A stretch of 64,000 nt of DNA from Lentisphaerae bacterium GWF2_50_93 (GCA_001804815.1 MHBI01000012.1:1-64000); one strand, 5' to 3'. Counted from the stretch's first letter, positions 43,175-52,259 are shown. The notes: generated by a model from the letters alone, not told the origin. A program made the numbers and translations.

Positions 43175-44122
43175 CTATTTGCCCTTTCTATTCATCTTTA
43201 TTCCAATCACCAGGACAATCCCCCCGATGACTAGGAAGATGCCGAGAATCACAATGGCGTATAGCATCAGCTTGTCCGTGTCCATACTCGGTTGAACTTT
43301 GCCTGACTCATTGGCTTGCTTGCTGACAGGCTTTCCTTGCGTTGTTTCAACGTTTTTCGGCACATATCGGCTTGATGCCTCCCTCAACCCCCATTTCTTC
43401 AAATCTATGCTTGATTCCAGCTTCTCCTGGATATCTTTCGGGATTGTCGGGAAGAAATCAAATCCAGTCACCTGTTCAACTTCGTCCACAGTAACCGCAA
43501 AGGCTCCAATGTCATCCAACCCGCCCCTATGCGGCATTATGAATGCAATCGCCTTTAACTCGGGCTCCTTGTAGTCTAAAACTACCTTGTAAAATCGCTT
43601 AGGAATGGCAACCCTGTTCTTTTTGCCGATATAATCAAAAGGTTCATCCTTCAGTATCGGGCCGGTCACAATATAGAGTTCATCGTTCTCCTTAGCCCAT
43701 ATTCTTTCGTGGTCCTCAAGGTCTTCCCAGTTACCAGCATTAAAATCATGCTCCATGGGGGACATATTGCTCATATAAAATGTCTCGTCCATGAACTCCT
43801 GATTGGTTTTGAAATCAGCACTTGGGCAAAGATGTCCTCTGTCATAGCCACTTCCTGAATAGTCCGTAGTGCTTGCGCTCTTTGTCGGCACTAACGGGTC
43901 AGCCTTGAAGTTGTTCTTCCTCTCGGCTGGCATTGTGGTTATCAGCATAGATTTGGTCAGCTTGTATGCCACCCAGTCGGCTTGCTCGTATTTTTCATTG
44001 TATTGGAGCGTGTAGTTCATATGCCTTACTATCTCATCAGAGGATGAATAGGCAGGGAGTTCCACTTGGCCGTATGAAGTGAACGCCAGCAAAGAGAACA
44101 GTATGACCAGAATTTTGCTCAT
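43175..44122 (-). CDS. Exported, membrane-anchored DNA/RNA non-specific endonuclease (NUC1 family)
   Basis: 315 residues. Signal peptide (MSKILVILFSLLAFTSYGQ), nuclease core with SGYDRGHLCPSADF (the DRGH catalytic histidine) and YMSNMSPMEHDFNAGNW (metal-binding Asn), then a linker and a C-terminal membrane helix (LYAIVILGIFLVIGGIVLVIG) with basic end. The orientation predicts the nuclease domain in the periplasm or outside. Related exported nucleases on mobile elements of Campylobacter and Vibrio are known to block natural transformation. The signal peptide style resembles Bacteroidetes proteins, which suggests transfer. Monocistronic. Confidence 0.9.
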   Translation of the reverse strand: MSKILVILFSLLAFTSYGQVELPAYSSSDEIVRHMNYTLQYNEKYEQADWVAYKLTKSMLITTMPAERKNNFKADPLVPTKSASTTDYSGSGYDRGHLCPSADFKTNQEFMDETFYMSNMSPMEHDFNAGNWEDLEDHERIWAKENDELYIVTGPILKDEPFDYIGKKNRVAIPKRFYKVVLDYKEPELKAIAFIMPHRGGLDDIGAFAVTVDEVEQVTGFDFFPTIPKDIQEKLESSIDLKKWGLREASSRYVPKNVETTQGKPVSKQANESGKVQPSMDTDKLMLYAIVILGIFLVIGGIVLVIGIKMNRKGK

Positions 44123-44243
44123 AATCGTTTTCGGACCTATTATTTTTGAAGCTGAAATATAGATTAAAGGCCATGCAAATTAAAGAGATATACTGAAACA
44201 ATTACCTGAAAGCATTATTGAGGAAAATATTTTGAGTGGAAAA

Positions 44244-45836
44244 ATGCCTCTGATTGAATTTGATGACAGATATAGAAGAATGTGGATGTTCCCACGGAAT
44301 ATCCGCAGAATCTCTCCTTGGAAAATTGCTCAAATTGTCTCTTTGATAAACGAATTGAAAGGGGAATCATATTGGTCCGGCAATCAAGAACTTCAAAATA
44401 TATTTTGCAAGGCATTAGAATCAGCCGGACTAAAAGATGAAGGAGAACAATATGACCCTCGTAGCGGAGGGCCAAGGACATACTTTTCTCAACTAAAATG
44501 CTTAGGGTTAATTTTTCAGAGAGAAGATGGACGTATTTTTACTACCCAAGCCGGTGAAGATTTAATTAGCGGTGAACCTCCACTACCAATTCTTCAATCC
44601 CTCATATTAAGACATCAATATCCAAGCCTTTACGGGACACTCTCAAATGTGGGCATGGACCCCCGCTTACGGGTGAAGCCCTTTCTCTTCATACTGAAAC
44701 TGCTACTTCATCCTGACATCAGATATTTAACAAATGAAGAATTATGTGTCCCTATAGTATATGGGCACAACCATGACTGCCTGAGCTTGTGTATAGACAA
44801 AATATTAAAAATGCGCAAAGGACTTTCCTTCATAGATGTTGTCGATAATCCGAACAAGGATATTTACACTCGGCGAATTGAAGGCAACCCTCTTGCTAAA
44901 AGAGTTGCTGCGGCAAGAGACATTGCCAATACTTTCAAAAACTGCCTTCAGGCCGTATGCTTGATTGATGTTGAAAAGATAGATTGCATTGAACAGTGCA
45001 GGGTAAACAAGGGATTTCTTCCTTTAATAAAAAATGAATTTGAAAACATTGAAAATTATATCCCTCTAAAAACAGAGGAATCTTTTCAAAGAAACTATGG
45101 TTCTTGGCGTAGCGAAAAGGATACCCGTTCACTAATTGAAAAGCCAAAACACACTTCTCCAGAAAAAGCAATCATTCTTGGGCTATTCTATGAATATGCA
45201 GGACAAACAATCTTGGATAGTTATCCAGAAGCGTTCACAATCAGAATGAAAGATGATTTCGGTTTTTCACAAAAGCTTGTTGATGATGTAATCACTCCTC
45301 ATTTATCAACAAGTCTATCTTACTTCGAGTCAACTTATCTGAACCTTGCAAGCGGAGGAATAAAAGCCGCACTTGATTTTGAAAAGTCAACCAGCGAGAT
45401 ATTTTCAAGTCGCCTGAAATTCAAAACAAAGCTTACTGGGCAACTGAAGCGCACTGGGAAAGGTGCCTTTTCTGATATCTTTGCAATAGCACTTGACGAT
45501 ATTCATTGTGCAATCATTGATGCCAAGGCTTCTTCATCATATTCTTTATCTTCCGATGATTATTACAAAATGCACTCCAATTACATACCCAATTATTTAG
45601 AGCTTTCAAATGGAAAGCCTTTATTGCTTGAATTCTGCGCCTATGTAGCAGGTGGCTTTAATGCTATCGAACCAAGCCTTAAAAAACTTACTAAAGATAC
45701 AGGAATTGGTGTTTCTGCTATTACAGCATTCGACTTACTAAGGCTTGCTCAAGGCAGTATTAACAGCGGGAATCAACCTGCCCTGAGAAAAGTTTTTATG
45801 TCAAACAAGATTCTGAAATACAATGATTTCCAATGA
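44244..45836 (+). CDS. Type II restriction endonuclease, AlwI-like family
   Basis: About 530 residues. The N-terminal part (RRMWMFPRNIRRISPWKIAQ, then GPRTYFSQLKCLGLIFQRED with winged-helix features) and overall length match the AlwI-type family. A PD-(D/E)XK core is visible near the C-terminus: AFSDIFAIALDDIHCAIIDAKAS (D...D-A-K) followed by a helix. AlwI enzymes cut DNA outside a short asymmetric site; the site here is unknown. A TTG at 44232 is an alternative start. The cognate methyltransferase follows 29 bp later. Confidence 0.82.
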   Translation: MPLIEFDDRYRRMWMFPRNIRRISPWKIAQIVSLINELKGESYWSGNQELQNIFCKALESAGLKDEGEQYDPRSGGPRTYFSQLKCLGLIFQREDGRIFTTQAGEDLISGEPPLPILQSLILRHQYPSLYGTLSNVGMDPRLRVKPFLFILKLLLHPDIRYLTNEELCVPIVYGHNHDCLSLCIDKILKMRKGLSFIDVVDNPNKDIYTRRIEGNPLAKRVAAARDIANTFKNCLQAVCLIDVEKIDCIEQCRVNKGFLPLIKNEFENIENYIPLKTEESFQRNYGSWRSEKDTRSLIEKPKHTSPEKAIILGLFYEYAGQTILDSYPEAFTIRMKDDFGFSQKLVDDVITPHLSTSLSYFESTYLNLASGGIKAALDFEKSTSEIFSSRLKFKTKLTGQLKRTGKGAFSDIFAIALDDIHCAIIDAKASSSYSLSSDDYYKMHSNYIPNYLELSNGKPLLLEFCAYVAGGFNAIEPSLKKLTKDTGIGVSAITAFDLLRLAQGSINSGNQPALRKVFMSNKILKYNDFQ

Positions 45837-45865
45837 ATAATACTTCAACAAATCAGGAATAGAGC

Positions 45866-47116
45866 ATGTCATTACCGACGACTTATAAGCTTGCAGAACT
45901 GTTCTGCGGACCTGGAGGTTTAGCAACGGGAGCCCTGCTGTCAAATATTGAAATCAATGGCACGATTCATACCATACAACCAGCCTGGGCTAACGACATA
46001 GATGAGGACACATGCAAGACCTATGCCGCCAATATCAAACATGCACAGCTCAGTGAAGTCGGCTCAAGCGTTGTATGTGGAGACGTAACCAAGATTACGA
46101 GCTTCAGAAAAATCAAGTTTGATGCATTGGCTTTCGGATTCCCTTGCAATGATTTCAGCGCAGTAGGAGAAACAAAGGGATTTGAGGGCAAATATGGTCC
46201 ACTTTACACCCATGGTGTTCGAGCCATTGATTCTCAGAATCCATATTGGTTCCTTGCAGAAAACGTCGGGGGTCTTAGAAATGCAAACGAGGGCAAAGCT
46301 TTCGAGACGATACTTCATGATATGGAACACTGCGGCAAACATGGTTATTTTTTAACAGCTCACCTCTATCGATTCGAGGAATACGGTGTTCCGCAAGCAC
46401 GGCATAGGATAATTATTGTCGGCATCAGAAATGACCTTGGTGTCAGGTATAAGGTTCCCGCCCCCATAACATCTGAATTAAAAAAACAGACATCCTGCAA
46501 GAAAGCAATAGAGACACCCCCTATTTCTCCAGATGCCTCAAACAATGAAAGAACAAAACAATCCAAAACTGTCGAAGATAGGCTAATGTGCATTCCTCCA
46601 GGAGAAAATGCCTGGTTCCTAGACAAGGTATTGGCATTATCCGATGCAGATTTGACCAAAACAATGCTCAGGATTGACACTTTCAAACAACATTTCCCCA
46701 GTGCAAAAACATCAGAATCTATCAGAAGGATTATTAAAGATATTCGACTTAACGTTAAATCTGCAAGAATGAGTCAAATATACAAGCGACTGAACCCATC
46801 CAAACCATCCTATACGATTACCGGTAGTGGTGGCGGCGGAACTCACGTTTATCATTGGAGTGACCCAAGAGCCCTGACAAATCGAGAGAGGGCAAGACTG
46901 CAAACATTTGATGACAGCTTTATATTTATCGGCAACAAAGAATCTGTGAGGAAGCAAATAGGTATGGCCGTTCCCCCGCAAGGAGCAAAACACATTTTCA
47001 AAGCAATTCTCATGACATTGGCAGGTATAAAATACAAAACCGTCAAGGCCAATTTATATGAAACAGGATTAAAACCTATTGAATTAACAGCGATACTGAA
47101 CGATAAAGAAGAATAA
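45866..47116 (+). CDS. DNA cytosine-5 methyltransferase of the restriction pair
   Basis: 416 residues. Motif I AELFCGPGGLATG, motif IV FGFPCNDFSAVG with Cys94, motif VI AENVGGL with Glu132, motif VIII QARHRIIIVGIR, TYTITGSGGGGTHV-like recognition end and motif X RKQIGMAVPPQ. The usual PCQ is PCN here, a recurring but minority variant. Protects host DNA from the upstream AlwI-like nuclease. AGGAATAGAGC precedes the ATG. Confidence 0.95.
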   Translation: MSLPTTYKLAELFCGPGGLATGALLSNIEINGTIHTIQPAWANDIDEDTCKTYAANIKHAQLSEVGSSVVCGDVTKITSFRKIKFDALAFGFPCNDFSAVGETKGFEGKYGPLYTHGVRAIDSQNPYWFLAENVGGLRNANEGKAFETILHDMEHCGKHGYFLTAHLYRFEEYGVPQARHRIIIVGIRNDLGVRYKVPAPITSELKKQTSCKKAIETPPISPDASNNERTKQSKTVEDRLMCIPPGENAWFLDKVLALSDADLTKTMLRIDTFKQHFPSAKTSESIRRIIKDIRLNVKSARMSQIYKRLNPSKPSYTITGSGGGGTHVYHWSDPRALTNRERARLQTFDDSFIFIGNKESVRKQIGMAVPPQGAKHIFKAILMTLAGIKYKTVKANLYETGLKPIELTAILNDKEE

Positions 47117-47170
47117 TCAGAAGAAGTGAATATCATCTTTATCTCAACTTCATAAATAAAGGAGGATGCC

Positions 47171-48136
47171 GTGACAGTTGAAATTTCGAAATTAAAATTA
47201 GTCTTAGATAATTTGAGATTAGCAGACTTGAAACATTTGGTTGACAAGTATGAACTTATAGACGTTAGAATATCACTTGCAAAAGAGCCTCTTATTGATG
47301 AAATATGCAAATCTCCAACGCTTAGGGATGATAATATAGCCTATAAGCTTTATCGTGCTGGGGAGTATTTCTATGCTGGAGGTCAAAACACCCTTTCACT
47401 CTTTAGAGTAAACGAAAGACTTCCATTCAATAATATTGAAGAATTGAAAGGCATTCTTGGCTCACAAGGAACAATTTACACTTTTGACGGAGCCAAATTC
47501 AGATATAAGGATGCTATTGAAATTACATTTCAAGAGCAAGCCTATTACATTGCAACTTTTGAGTATCCAGGAAGAGAAAGAGAAATATTTGATTTCAAAA
47601 AAGGGATTATGAAATATCGTCCAACTTCAGAAGCTATATGCTTTTTTAGAACTAAAAACGGTAGAGCGATTCTTGATATAAGATGCCCTTCTGCTGAATC
47701 TTCTCATTTTTCAAAATGTATCTCAATGTTAGTGTGGGGTAAAGGCAAAGATGGGCACTTGAATCATACACCTGCCAGAGTTTCTCTGACCCCAACAATA
47801 ACAGAAACGTTGCGTGATAAATTTAATGCTAAATCCTTCTTGATAAAGATTTCTGAAGCAGATGAAATTGACACGAATGGAAAACTACATCCTTCAACTA
47901 CCGAATATCTTTCTAAAACCCATGATTTAACAATACAAAGAGAAAGTGGAGGGTTAGAAATTGCGACCTCCGCAGATGATTTAGCGCATGGACTTGTTTT
48001 TGATGATAAGTATGATGATATTGTTTTACATGATGGATGCAAGATAACTTTGAATTACCCTAAGGGGCAAATCTGTTTCAGAAACTCAACAACGCTTGGG
48101 GCTTACGATAAAGTAATTAACACAATACTTGGGTGA
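47171..48136 (+). CDS. Unknown soluble protein of a two-gene module
   Basis: 321 residues, GTG start after GGAGG. The N-terminal helices (LKLVLDNLRLADLKHLVDKY) look like a small DNA- or protein-binding helical domain; the rest is alpha/beta with ICFFRTKNGRAILDIRCPS and a C-terminal DKYDDIVLHDGCKITLNYPKG. No signal peptide or membrane helix, no known catalytic motif. The next gene starts four bases after its stop. It follows the restriction pair by 54 bp on the same strand, the typical place for a co-mobilised defence gene. Confidence 0.6.
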   Translation: MTVEISKLKLVLDNLRLADLKHLVDKYELIDVRISLAKEPLIDEICKSPTLRDDNIAYKLYRAGEYFYAGGQNTLSLFRVNERLPFNNIEELKGILGSQGTIYTFDGAKFRYKDAIEITFQEQAYYIATFEYPGREREIFDFKKGIMKYRPTSEAICFFRTKNGRAILDIRCPSAESSHFSKCISMLVWGKGKDGHLNHTPARVSLTPTITETLRDKFNAKSFLIKISEADEIDTNGKLHPSTTEYLSKTHDLTIQRESGGLEIATSADDLAHGLVFDDKYDDIVLHDGCKITLNYPKGQICFRNSTTLGAYDKVINTILG

Positions 48137-48140
48137 ATTT

Positions 48141-49022
48141 ATGAATTCAATAAATGACATCTTAAAATTAAACGCAAAAGTTGACCCACTAAAATTTCTC
48201 GGATTGCTTTTCAACATAGGGGAAAGGATAAAGAGAGGTGAATCGCAATCTCTAAGTATTAGAGAATGTAAAAATTGGGGTTTCCAAGAACAGGCAGAAG
48301 TTCTCCCATATTTATTTTTATTGGTTGAAGCTGGAGTCCTTGAAAAGCACTTGCAGGTCTATGATGAAAATGATGATGCATTTGAAGACTATTCGGATAA
48401 TGTTAATCTTGAGTCAATCCCAGACGACCAGATAAAGCTATGGTTCCGCCCTGCTTTGAAAAGTGAGGATTTCTCCCGTTTTTTTCAATGTGCCCCTGAT
48501 ACACACAGCGTAAAGGGGGCTAATAATGAAACATTTACTGATTCTACTGACAATAACTTTTTGCCAGGATTAAAAACCATAATTAACGTTAATGGAGGAA
48601 CAGTCTACACTGGAGAACACACAACCGTGACACAGAATAAAATCAATACTGGAAATGTCACAAACAGCAATATCGCTGGAGATGCAAATAGGGTTAAGGT
48701 GTCATATACAGAAAACAACCCAAAAGCGGCAGAGCCATGGGACTATTCTTTATGGCTCATGCTTTTGGGAATATTCGTTTTGATAGGCTTTGCTGTGTTT
48801 TCTATTCTCGGATATGCGTTAGATAAAAGCGTGATATCTCTGGTTAGACTCGCAATCTCCATTTGTGTTACTCCATATTTGGGGACAATGGCGGGAAAAG
48901 CAGCTTTTTCTTTCAAACCAACAAGTGGTGATTTACCATTTTCCTTCAAGGCTACAGGGGGATTGGCTGTTTTTCTAATTATCCTTTACACTCTCCACTT
49001 TCTCAACATTCCCTGCGCCTGA
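48141..49022 (+). CDS. Membrane protein with winged-helix-like N-terminus
   Basis: About 293 residues. The N-terminal 100 residues are helical with a winged-helix feel (VLPYLFLLVEAGVLEKHLQV). A Gly/Asn/Thr-rich segment INVNGGTVYTGEHTTVTQNK and NTGNVTNSNIAGDANRV follows, like the N-x-G-x-V repeats found between sensor and effector domains of bacterial defence proteins. The C-terminus has three to four hydrophobic helices (LMLLGIFVLIGFAVFSILGY, AISICVTPYLGTMAGKA, GGLAVFLIILYTLHFL). This suggests a membrane-disrupting effector switched by an N-terminal sensor together with the upstream protein. That is inference. Confidence 0.6.
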   Translation: MNSINDILKLNAKVDPLKFLGLLFNIGERIKRGESQSLSIRECKNWGFQEQAEVLPYLFLLVEAGVLEKHLQVYDENDDAFEDYSDNVNLESIPDDQIKLWFRPALKSEDFSRFFQCAPDTHSVKGANNETFTDSTDNNFLPGLKTIINVNGGTVYTGEHTTVTQNKINTGNVTNSNIAGDANRVKVSYTENNPKAAEPWDYSLWLMLLGIFVLIGFAVFSILGYALDKSVISLVRLAISICVTPYLGTMAGKAAFSFKPTSGDLPFSFKATGGLAVFLIILYTLHFLNIPCA

Positions 49023-49083
49023 TACAACTCGTTTCCAAGAAGCACATTCCCTTGCTCTACTATTTTTCAATAAAGATTATCCC

Positions 49084-49215
49084 ACCATCCTCATCTCCTG
49101 AAAAGTCTGTTCGATGTGCTTCAGCCCAAGCTCTCTTATCTGTCTGCCCTGGGGACCTGACAATTAGCCTGAACCTGATGAGAGCTAGGACTCGGCAATG
49201 TCCTCCAAATGAATT
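49084..49215 (-). pseudogene. Decayed second copy of the 3' end of the ruvB-like gene
   Basis: The minus strand here reads GGGCAGACAGATAAGAGAGC and then CTTGGGCTGAAGCACAT, against GGGCAGACAGATAACCGAGC and CTTGGTTTGAAACACAT in the intact gene; the encoded GRQIxELGLKHxxxxxxE is shared. A 2-bp deletion after GTCAGG breaks the frame and homology ends near 49215. It follows the 3' end of the next gene to the right, so it was once a gene downstream of it. Confidence 0.7.
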
Positions 49216-49229
49216 ACAATTGTGTTGGT

Positions 49230-49508
49230 TCAGTCAGTGCTTGCCTTGGCAATTAAATCCCCTACAATCATGTCTTCGTCTGCTGGCAGTTTGCCATAGG
49301 GTGAGTCAAAGTCGGGTAGATTCCGGCAGTATTCAATGAATCTCCTCCTTACATTGTTGTCCTCGAAGTCATAGCGGTTTGATTCGCCCTGCCCATTGTT
49401 GCAGACAGTAGCAACAAATGTCCCATCAATTTCCAACTCTGCTGAGAAGCAAAGTGTTTCATCGCATAGTTTTTCATAAATCTCTATGTTCCTAAGTTCA
49501 ATTTTCAT
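49230..49508 (-). CDS. Small conserved plasmid/phage-type protein
   Basis: 92 residues (IELRNIEIYEKLCDETLCFS, then FVATVCNNGQGESNRYDFED). From memory similar proteins occur next to replication genes in plasmids and phages, with no known role. AGGAG precedes the ATG. About 29 bp after the ruvB-like gene's stop on the same strand, so co-transcribed. Confidence 0.65.
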   Translation of the reverse strand: MKIELRNIEIYEKLCDETLCFSAELEIDGTFVATVCNNGQGESNRYDFEDNNVRRRFIEYCRNLPDFDSPYGKLPADEDMIVGDLIAKASTD

Positions 49509-49537
49509 AATCTCCTATCCCTTTCTTTATATATGCA

Positions 49538-50572
49538 TTAGGCTATTAACCGAATCCCCGAATTCTCTTCTAATGAATGCCCCATGTGTTTCAAACCAAG
49601 CTCGGTTATCTGTCTGCCCTGAGAAGTCCTGACCATGAGCCGTAGTTTCAGAAGCCAAGGTTCCACGATGTTCTCTATAGTTCCATCGTCTTCCCCGACA
49701 GCCTGAGCGACTGAAGACAAGCCGAGAGGCCTTATGACCTCTCCAAGGTATTCGAGAACCCTGCGGTCAAGTTTGGTCAGCCCGAGTTCATCTATCTGCT
49801 GTATGTCGAACATCTCCATGACACATTTGGAATCAATCCCCTGATTGCCGGAATAGATTGCAACATCCCTTGCCCTCAGTAGGAAGCGGTTCAGAATTCT
49901 CGGGACTCCACGGCTCTTGGCTGCGATATCCGCAATTGCCTCTTCTGTTATGTTCAGACCTATAGCCTTTGATGAGTTACGGGCTATCAAGACCATTTCC
50001 TCCTCTGTGTATGTTTCGAACGAAGCCTGAATCATGAACCTGTCAACAAATGGCTTTGGCAGGTCTCCAAGGTAGTTGGTTGCTCCTATCAGAGTGAATT
50101 TAGGAATCCAATAGAGACCAGTATTGCTCCTGCCCGTCAATGGATTTTTCATCTTCATTGAAATCTTGAAGTCCTCAAGAGCCGTATGCAGGAGTTCAGT
50201 GACAGGCTTCTTCATCCTGTGGATTTCATCTATGAATATGATTGCTGGCCTTATCTTATCCAAGTCCTCGATTTCCCCTGTAGCCATGTTGTAGCCATCA
50301 GATGGAAGCTTCGCAAGAAGATTCTTCAGAGTCCCTTCATCCCTGACGCTTGCTCCGAGAACTGGGAAGAACGGGACTTTCATCTCATTTGCAATGACTT
50401 CCGCCAAGGAAGTTTTCCCGAGTCCGGGAGCACCGCTGAGTATTGCATGGGGAAAAGCGTCCCGTCTTAACGTAGCGGATGTGAGGGCTATCCTTATTTC
50501 CCTCGCAAGGTTCCGCTGTCCGATGAAGTCTTCCAAGGTCTTAGGTCTTACGTTTTCGGTTTCGTGTCTCAT
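49538..50572 (-). CDS. RuvB-like Holliday junction AAA+ helicase carried by the element
   Basis: 344 residues, same length and domain order as RuvB: N-terminal RPKTLEDFIGQRNLAREIRI, Walker A SGAPGLGKTS at about 46-54, Walker B FIDEIHRM, sensor IGATNYLGDLPKPFVDRF, small AAA lid (RGVPRILNRFLLRARD) and winged-helix C-terminus (LDRRVLEYLGEVIRPLGLSSVAQAVGEDDGTIENIVEPWL). The host should have its own RuvB, and no RuvA or RuvC lies here, so this is an element-specific version acting in its replication or recombination. GGAATAG site before the ATG. Confidence 0.93.
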   Translation of the reverse strand: MRHETENVRPKTLEDFIGQRNLAREIRIALTSATLRRDAFPHAILSGAPGLGKTSLAEVIANEMKVPFFPVLGASVRDEGTLKNLLAKLPSDGYNMATGEIEDLDKIRPAIIFIDEIHRMKKPVTELLHTALEDFKISMKMKNPLTGRSNTGLYWIPKFTLIGATNYLGDLPKPFVDRFMIQASFETYTEEEMVLIARNSSKAIGLNITEEAIADIAAKSRGVPRILNRFLLRARDVAIYSGNQGIDSKCVMEMFDIQQIDELGLTKLDRRVLEYLGEVIRPLGLSSVAQAVGEDDGTIENIVEPWLLKLRLMVRTSQGRQITELGLKHMGHSLEENSGIRLIA

Positions 50573-50629
50573 GGTTCTATTCCTTTCATTTTTCTACGTT
50601 CTGTAATGGGCATTATCGAACGTAGGGAT

Positions 50630-51544
50630 TTAATTTAGGTTGAATGCCTCATAGTATTTCGGGAGGGTGTCCCTCCTTGAAATATTGTCGTTGTAGACCT
50701 GCAAAGTCTCAACGCTTCTGTGTCTGGTGTATTTTTGGACTGTGAGCAGGTCGTTCGAGAAATGCTGGATGAGCTTCGTCGTGTAAAAATTGCGGAATCC
50801 GTGAGTGGTATTTACAATCTGGAGTTCCTTCAAAAATCCCTTTACAATCTCCCTCAAAGATTTTGTCGTCAGCCTGTGGTTCAGGCTGTTGTTGCTCCAG
50901 CTTACGAAGAGGGCTCCACTGCGAATTTCGCAATAGTCCATGTATGAGCCTAAAGCATGAGCAGTTCTCGGGTGAAGGTCTATAGGTTCCTTGTCATCCC
51001 TTCCCTTGCCAAGGATTAGAGCCGTCTTTCTTCCAAGGTCTATGTCCTCGACATCAAGCCTGACAATCTCAATCTGGCGTAGACCTTGGAAAATCAAGAG
51101 GGCGATTATAGCCTTGAGTCTGGCATTCTCGGGAGACGGGGGCTTCCCCTCCAGCCTCTCCAGTAGAAGGGATATTTCCTCCTGATTAAGACCGAAACGC
51201 TTATGTCTGTTGCTCTGATGGAACGACTTAACGTTCACTGTCACATCAACGGGGGCTATGCCCTGACGATGCAATTCCCTGAGGAAAACCCTTGCCACAG
51301 TGAGATACTTCGCCTTGCTTGGAATTGATAAATCTTTCCTCGATGCCAGACAGCGTTTGAAGTTCAGGAATGAATCCTTGTTGAATCCGTGCTCTCCGAC
51401 ATATTCAAGGAAAAGCGGAATCCTCGACTTATAGTCGCTCCTCGTGGAGTCTCCGACATCAAGCCCGTCAAGAATCTGGAATGCCTTGTCCTGCAAGGTT
51501 GTTTCACTGGTATAATTGCCGATGTATGTCTGGATTTCATTCAT
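50630..51544 (-). CDS. Tyrosine recombinase (XerC/D-like)
   Basis: About 304 residues. N-terminal SAM-like core-binding domain, catalytic domain with first Arg in ALLIFQGLRQIEIVRL, H-x-x-R in NTTHGFRNFYTTKLIQ, and the tyrosine in RHRSVETLQVYND. All residues expected for activity can be seen. The ATG at 51544 follows GGAGGAG. The element is already integrated by a serine recombinase, so this enzyme may resolve dimers or act on a second site. It overlaps the upstream small gene by eight bases. Confidence 0.92.
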   Translation of the reverse strand: MNEIQTYIGNYTSETTLQDKAFQILDGLDVGDSTRSDYKSRIPLFLEYVGEHGFNKDSFLNFKRCLASRKDLSIPSKAKYLTVARVFLRELHRQGIAPVDVTVNVKSFHQSNRHKRFGLNQEEISLLLERLEGKPPSPENARLKAIIALLIFQGLRQIEIVRLDVEDIDLGRKTALILGKGRDDKEPIDLHPRTAHALGSYMDYCEIRSGALFVSWSNNSLNHRLTTKSLREIVKGFLKELQIVNTTHGFRNFYTTKLIQHFSNDLLTVQKYTRHRSVETLQVYNDNISRRDTLPKYYEAFNLN

Positions 51545-51767
51545 GATGCTCCTCCTTCTTTTCTTCCTCCTCCTCCATCTCTTCCCAGCGTTCTTCAACT
51601 TCAATCTTCACAAGCTCTACCACGAGTCCAGCCCTCTTGGTGTCCCTGCTTTGGACGCTCCAGAAAATCTCCCTCATGTAATCGTCAAGGTTGCTGGTGT
51701 CGGTCTCGCCGTTCTCCTTCATCAGCTTGATGGTATATTCTCCAATTTTCTCTATGTCCCAGTCCAT
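51537..51767 (-). CDS. Small acidic protein upstream of the tyrosine recombinase
   Basis: About 76 residues from MDWDIEKIGEYTIKLM, ending in a run of Glu/Lys (EERWEEMEEEEEKKEEHHE). AAGGAG precedes the ATG. Overlaps the recombinase gene start, so coupled. The acidic tail could mimic DNA or bind the basic recombinase. Unknown. Confidence 0.55.
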   Translation of the reverse strand: MDWDIEKIGEYTIKLMKENGETDTSNLDDYMREIFWSVQSRDTKRAGLVVELVKIEVEERWEEMEEEEEKKEEHHE

Positions 51768-51789
51768 AATCCATCTCCTTTCATTTGAG

Positions 51790-52197
51790 TTATAGAATCC
51801 CTCTTTCACAGAAGCTGAAATACTGGTTTTCACCGACGACAACATGGTCAAGGACTCTGATATCAAGAGTCTTACATGCATCTTTGATTGTTGCAGTCAG
51901 CCTGATATCATCTGCTGAAGGCTCGACATGTCCGCTTGGATGATTATGTATGACGATGACAGAGCTTGAATCCGTCATGAGAAGCCGTTTCAGTATGACC
52001 CTTGGATAAACCACGGCGGAGTCAATTCCGCCCAGAGATACCATTTCCTTGCACATGACCCTGTTTTTCGCATTGAGCCCCAGTATCCAGAGGCTCTCTT
52101 GGTCAGCATCAGCCAAATTCTTGAACTCCTGAAAAACTTGCTCGGGACTGCTGGCGTAGACGGTGAAACTGCATTTTTCCTTTATGAATAATTTCAT
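51790..52197 (-). CDS. RadC/JAB-family protein
   Basis: 135 residues. JAB metalloprotease-like motif VIVIHNHPSGHVEPSADDIRLT (H-x-H-P-S-G and the later Asp) and LDHVVVGENQYFSFCERG. The N-terminal helix-hairpin-helix of chromosomal RadC is missing, as in the short versions on plasmids and prophages. Role unsettled. AAGGAG before the ATG. Confidence 0.92.
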   Translation of the reverse strand: MKLFIKEKCSFTVYASSPEQVFQEFKNLADADQESLWILGLNAKNRVMCKEMVSLGGIDSAVVYPRVILKRLLMTDSSSVIVIHNHPSGHVEPSADDIRLTATIKDACKTLDIRVLDHVVVGENQYFSFCERGIL

Positions 52198-52259
52198 TTT
52201 GAATCTCCTTGTCTGGAATTTTCGGATTTCGGTTAGATTGAAAGCCCATGAGGGCGCAT

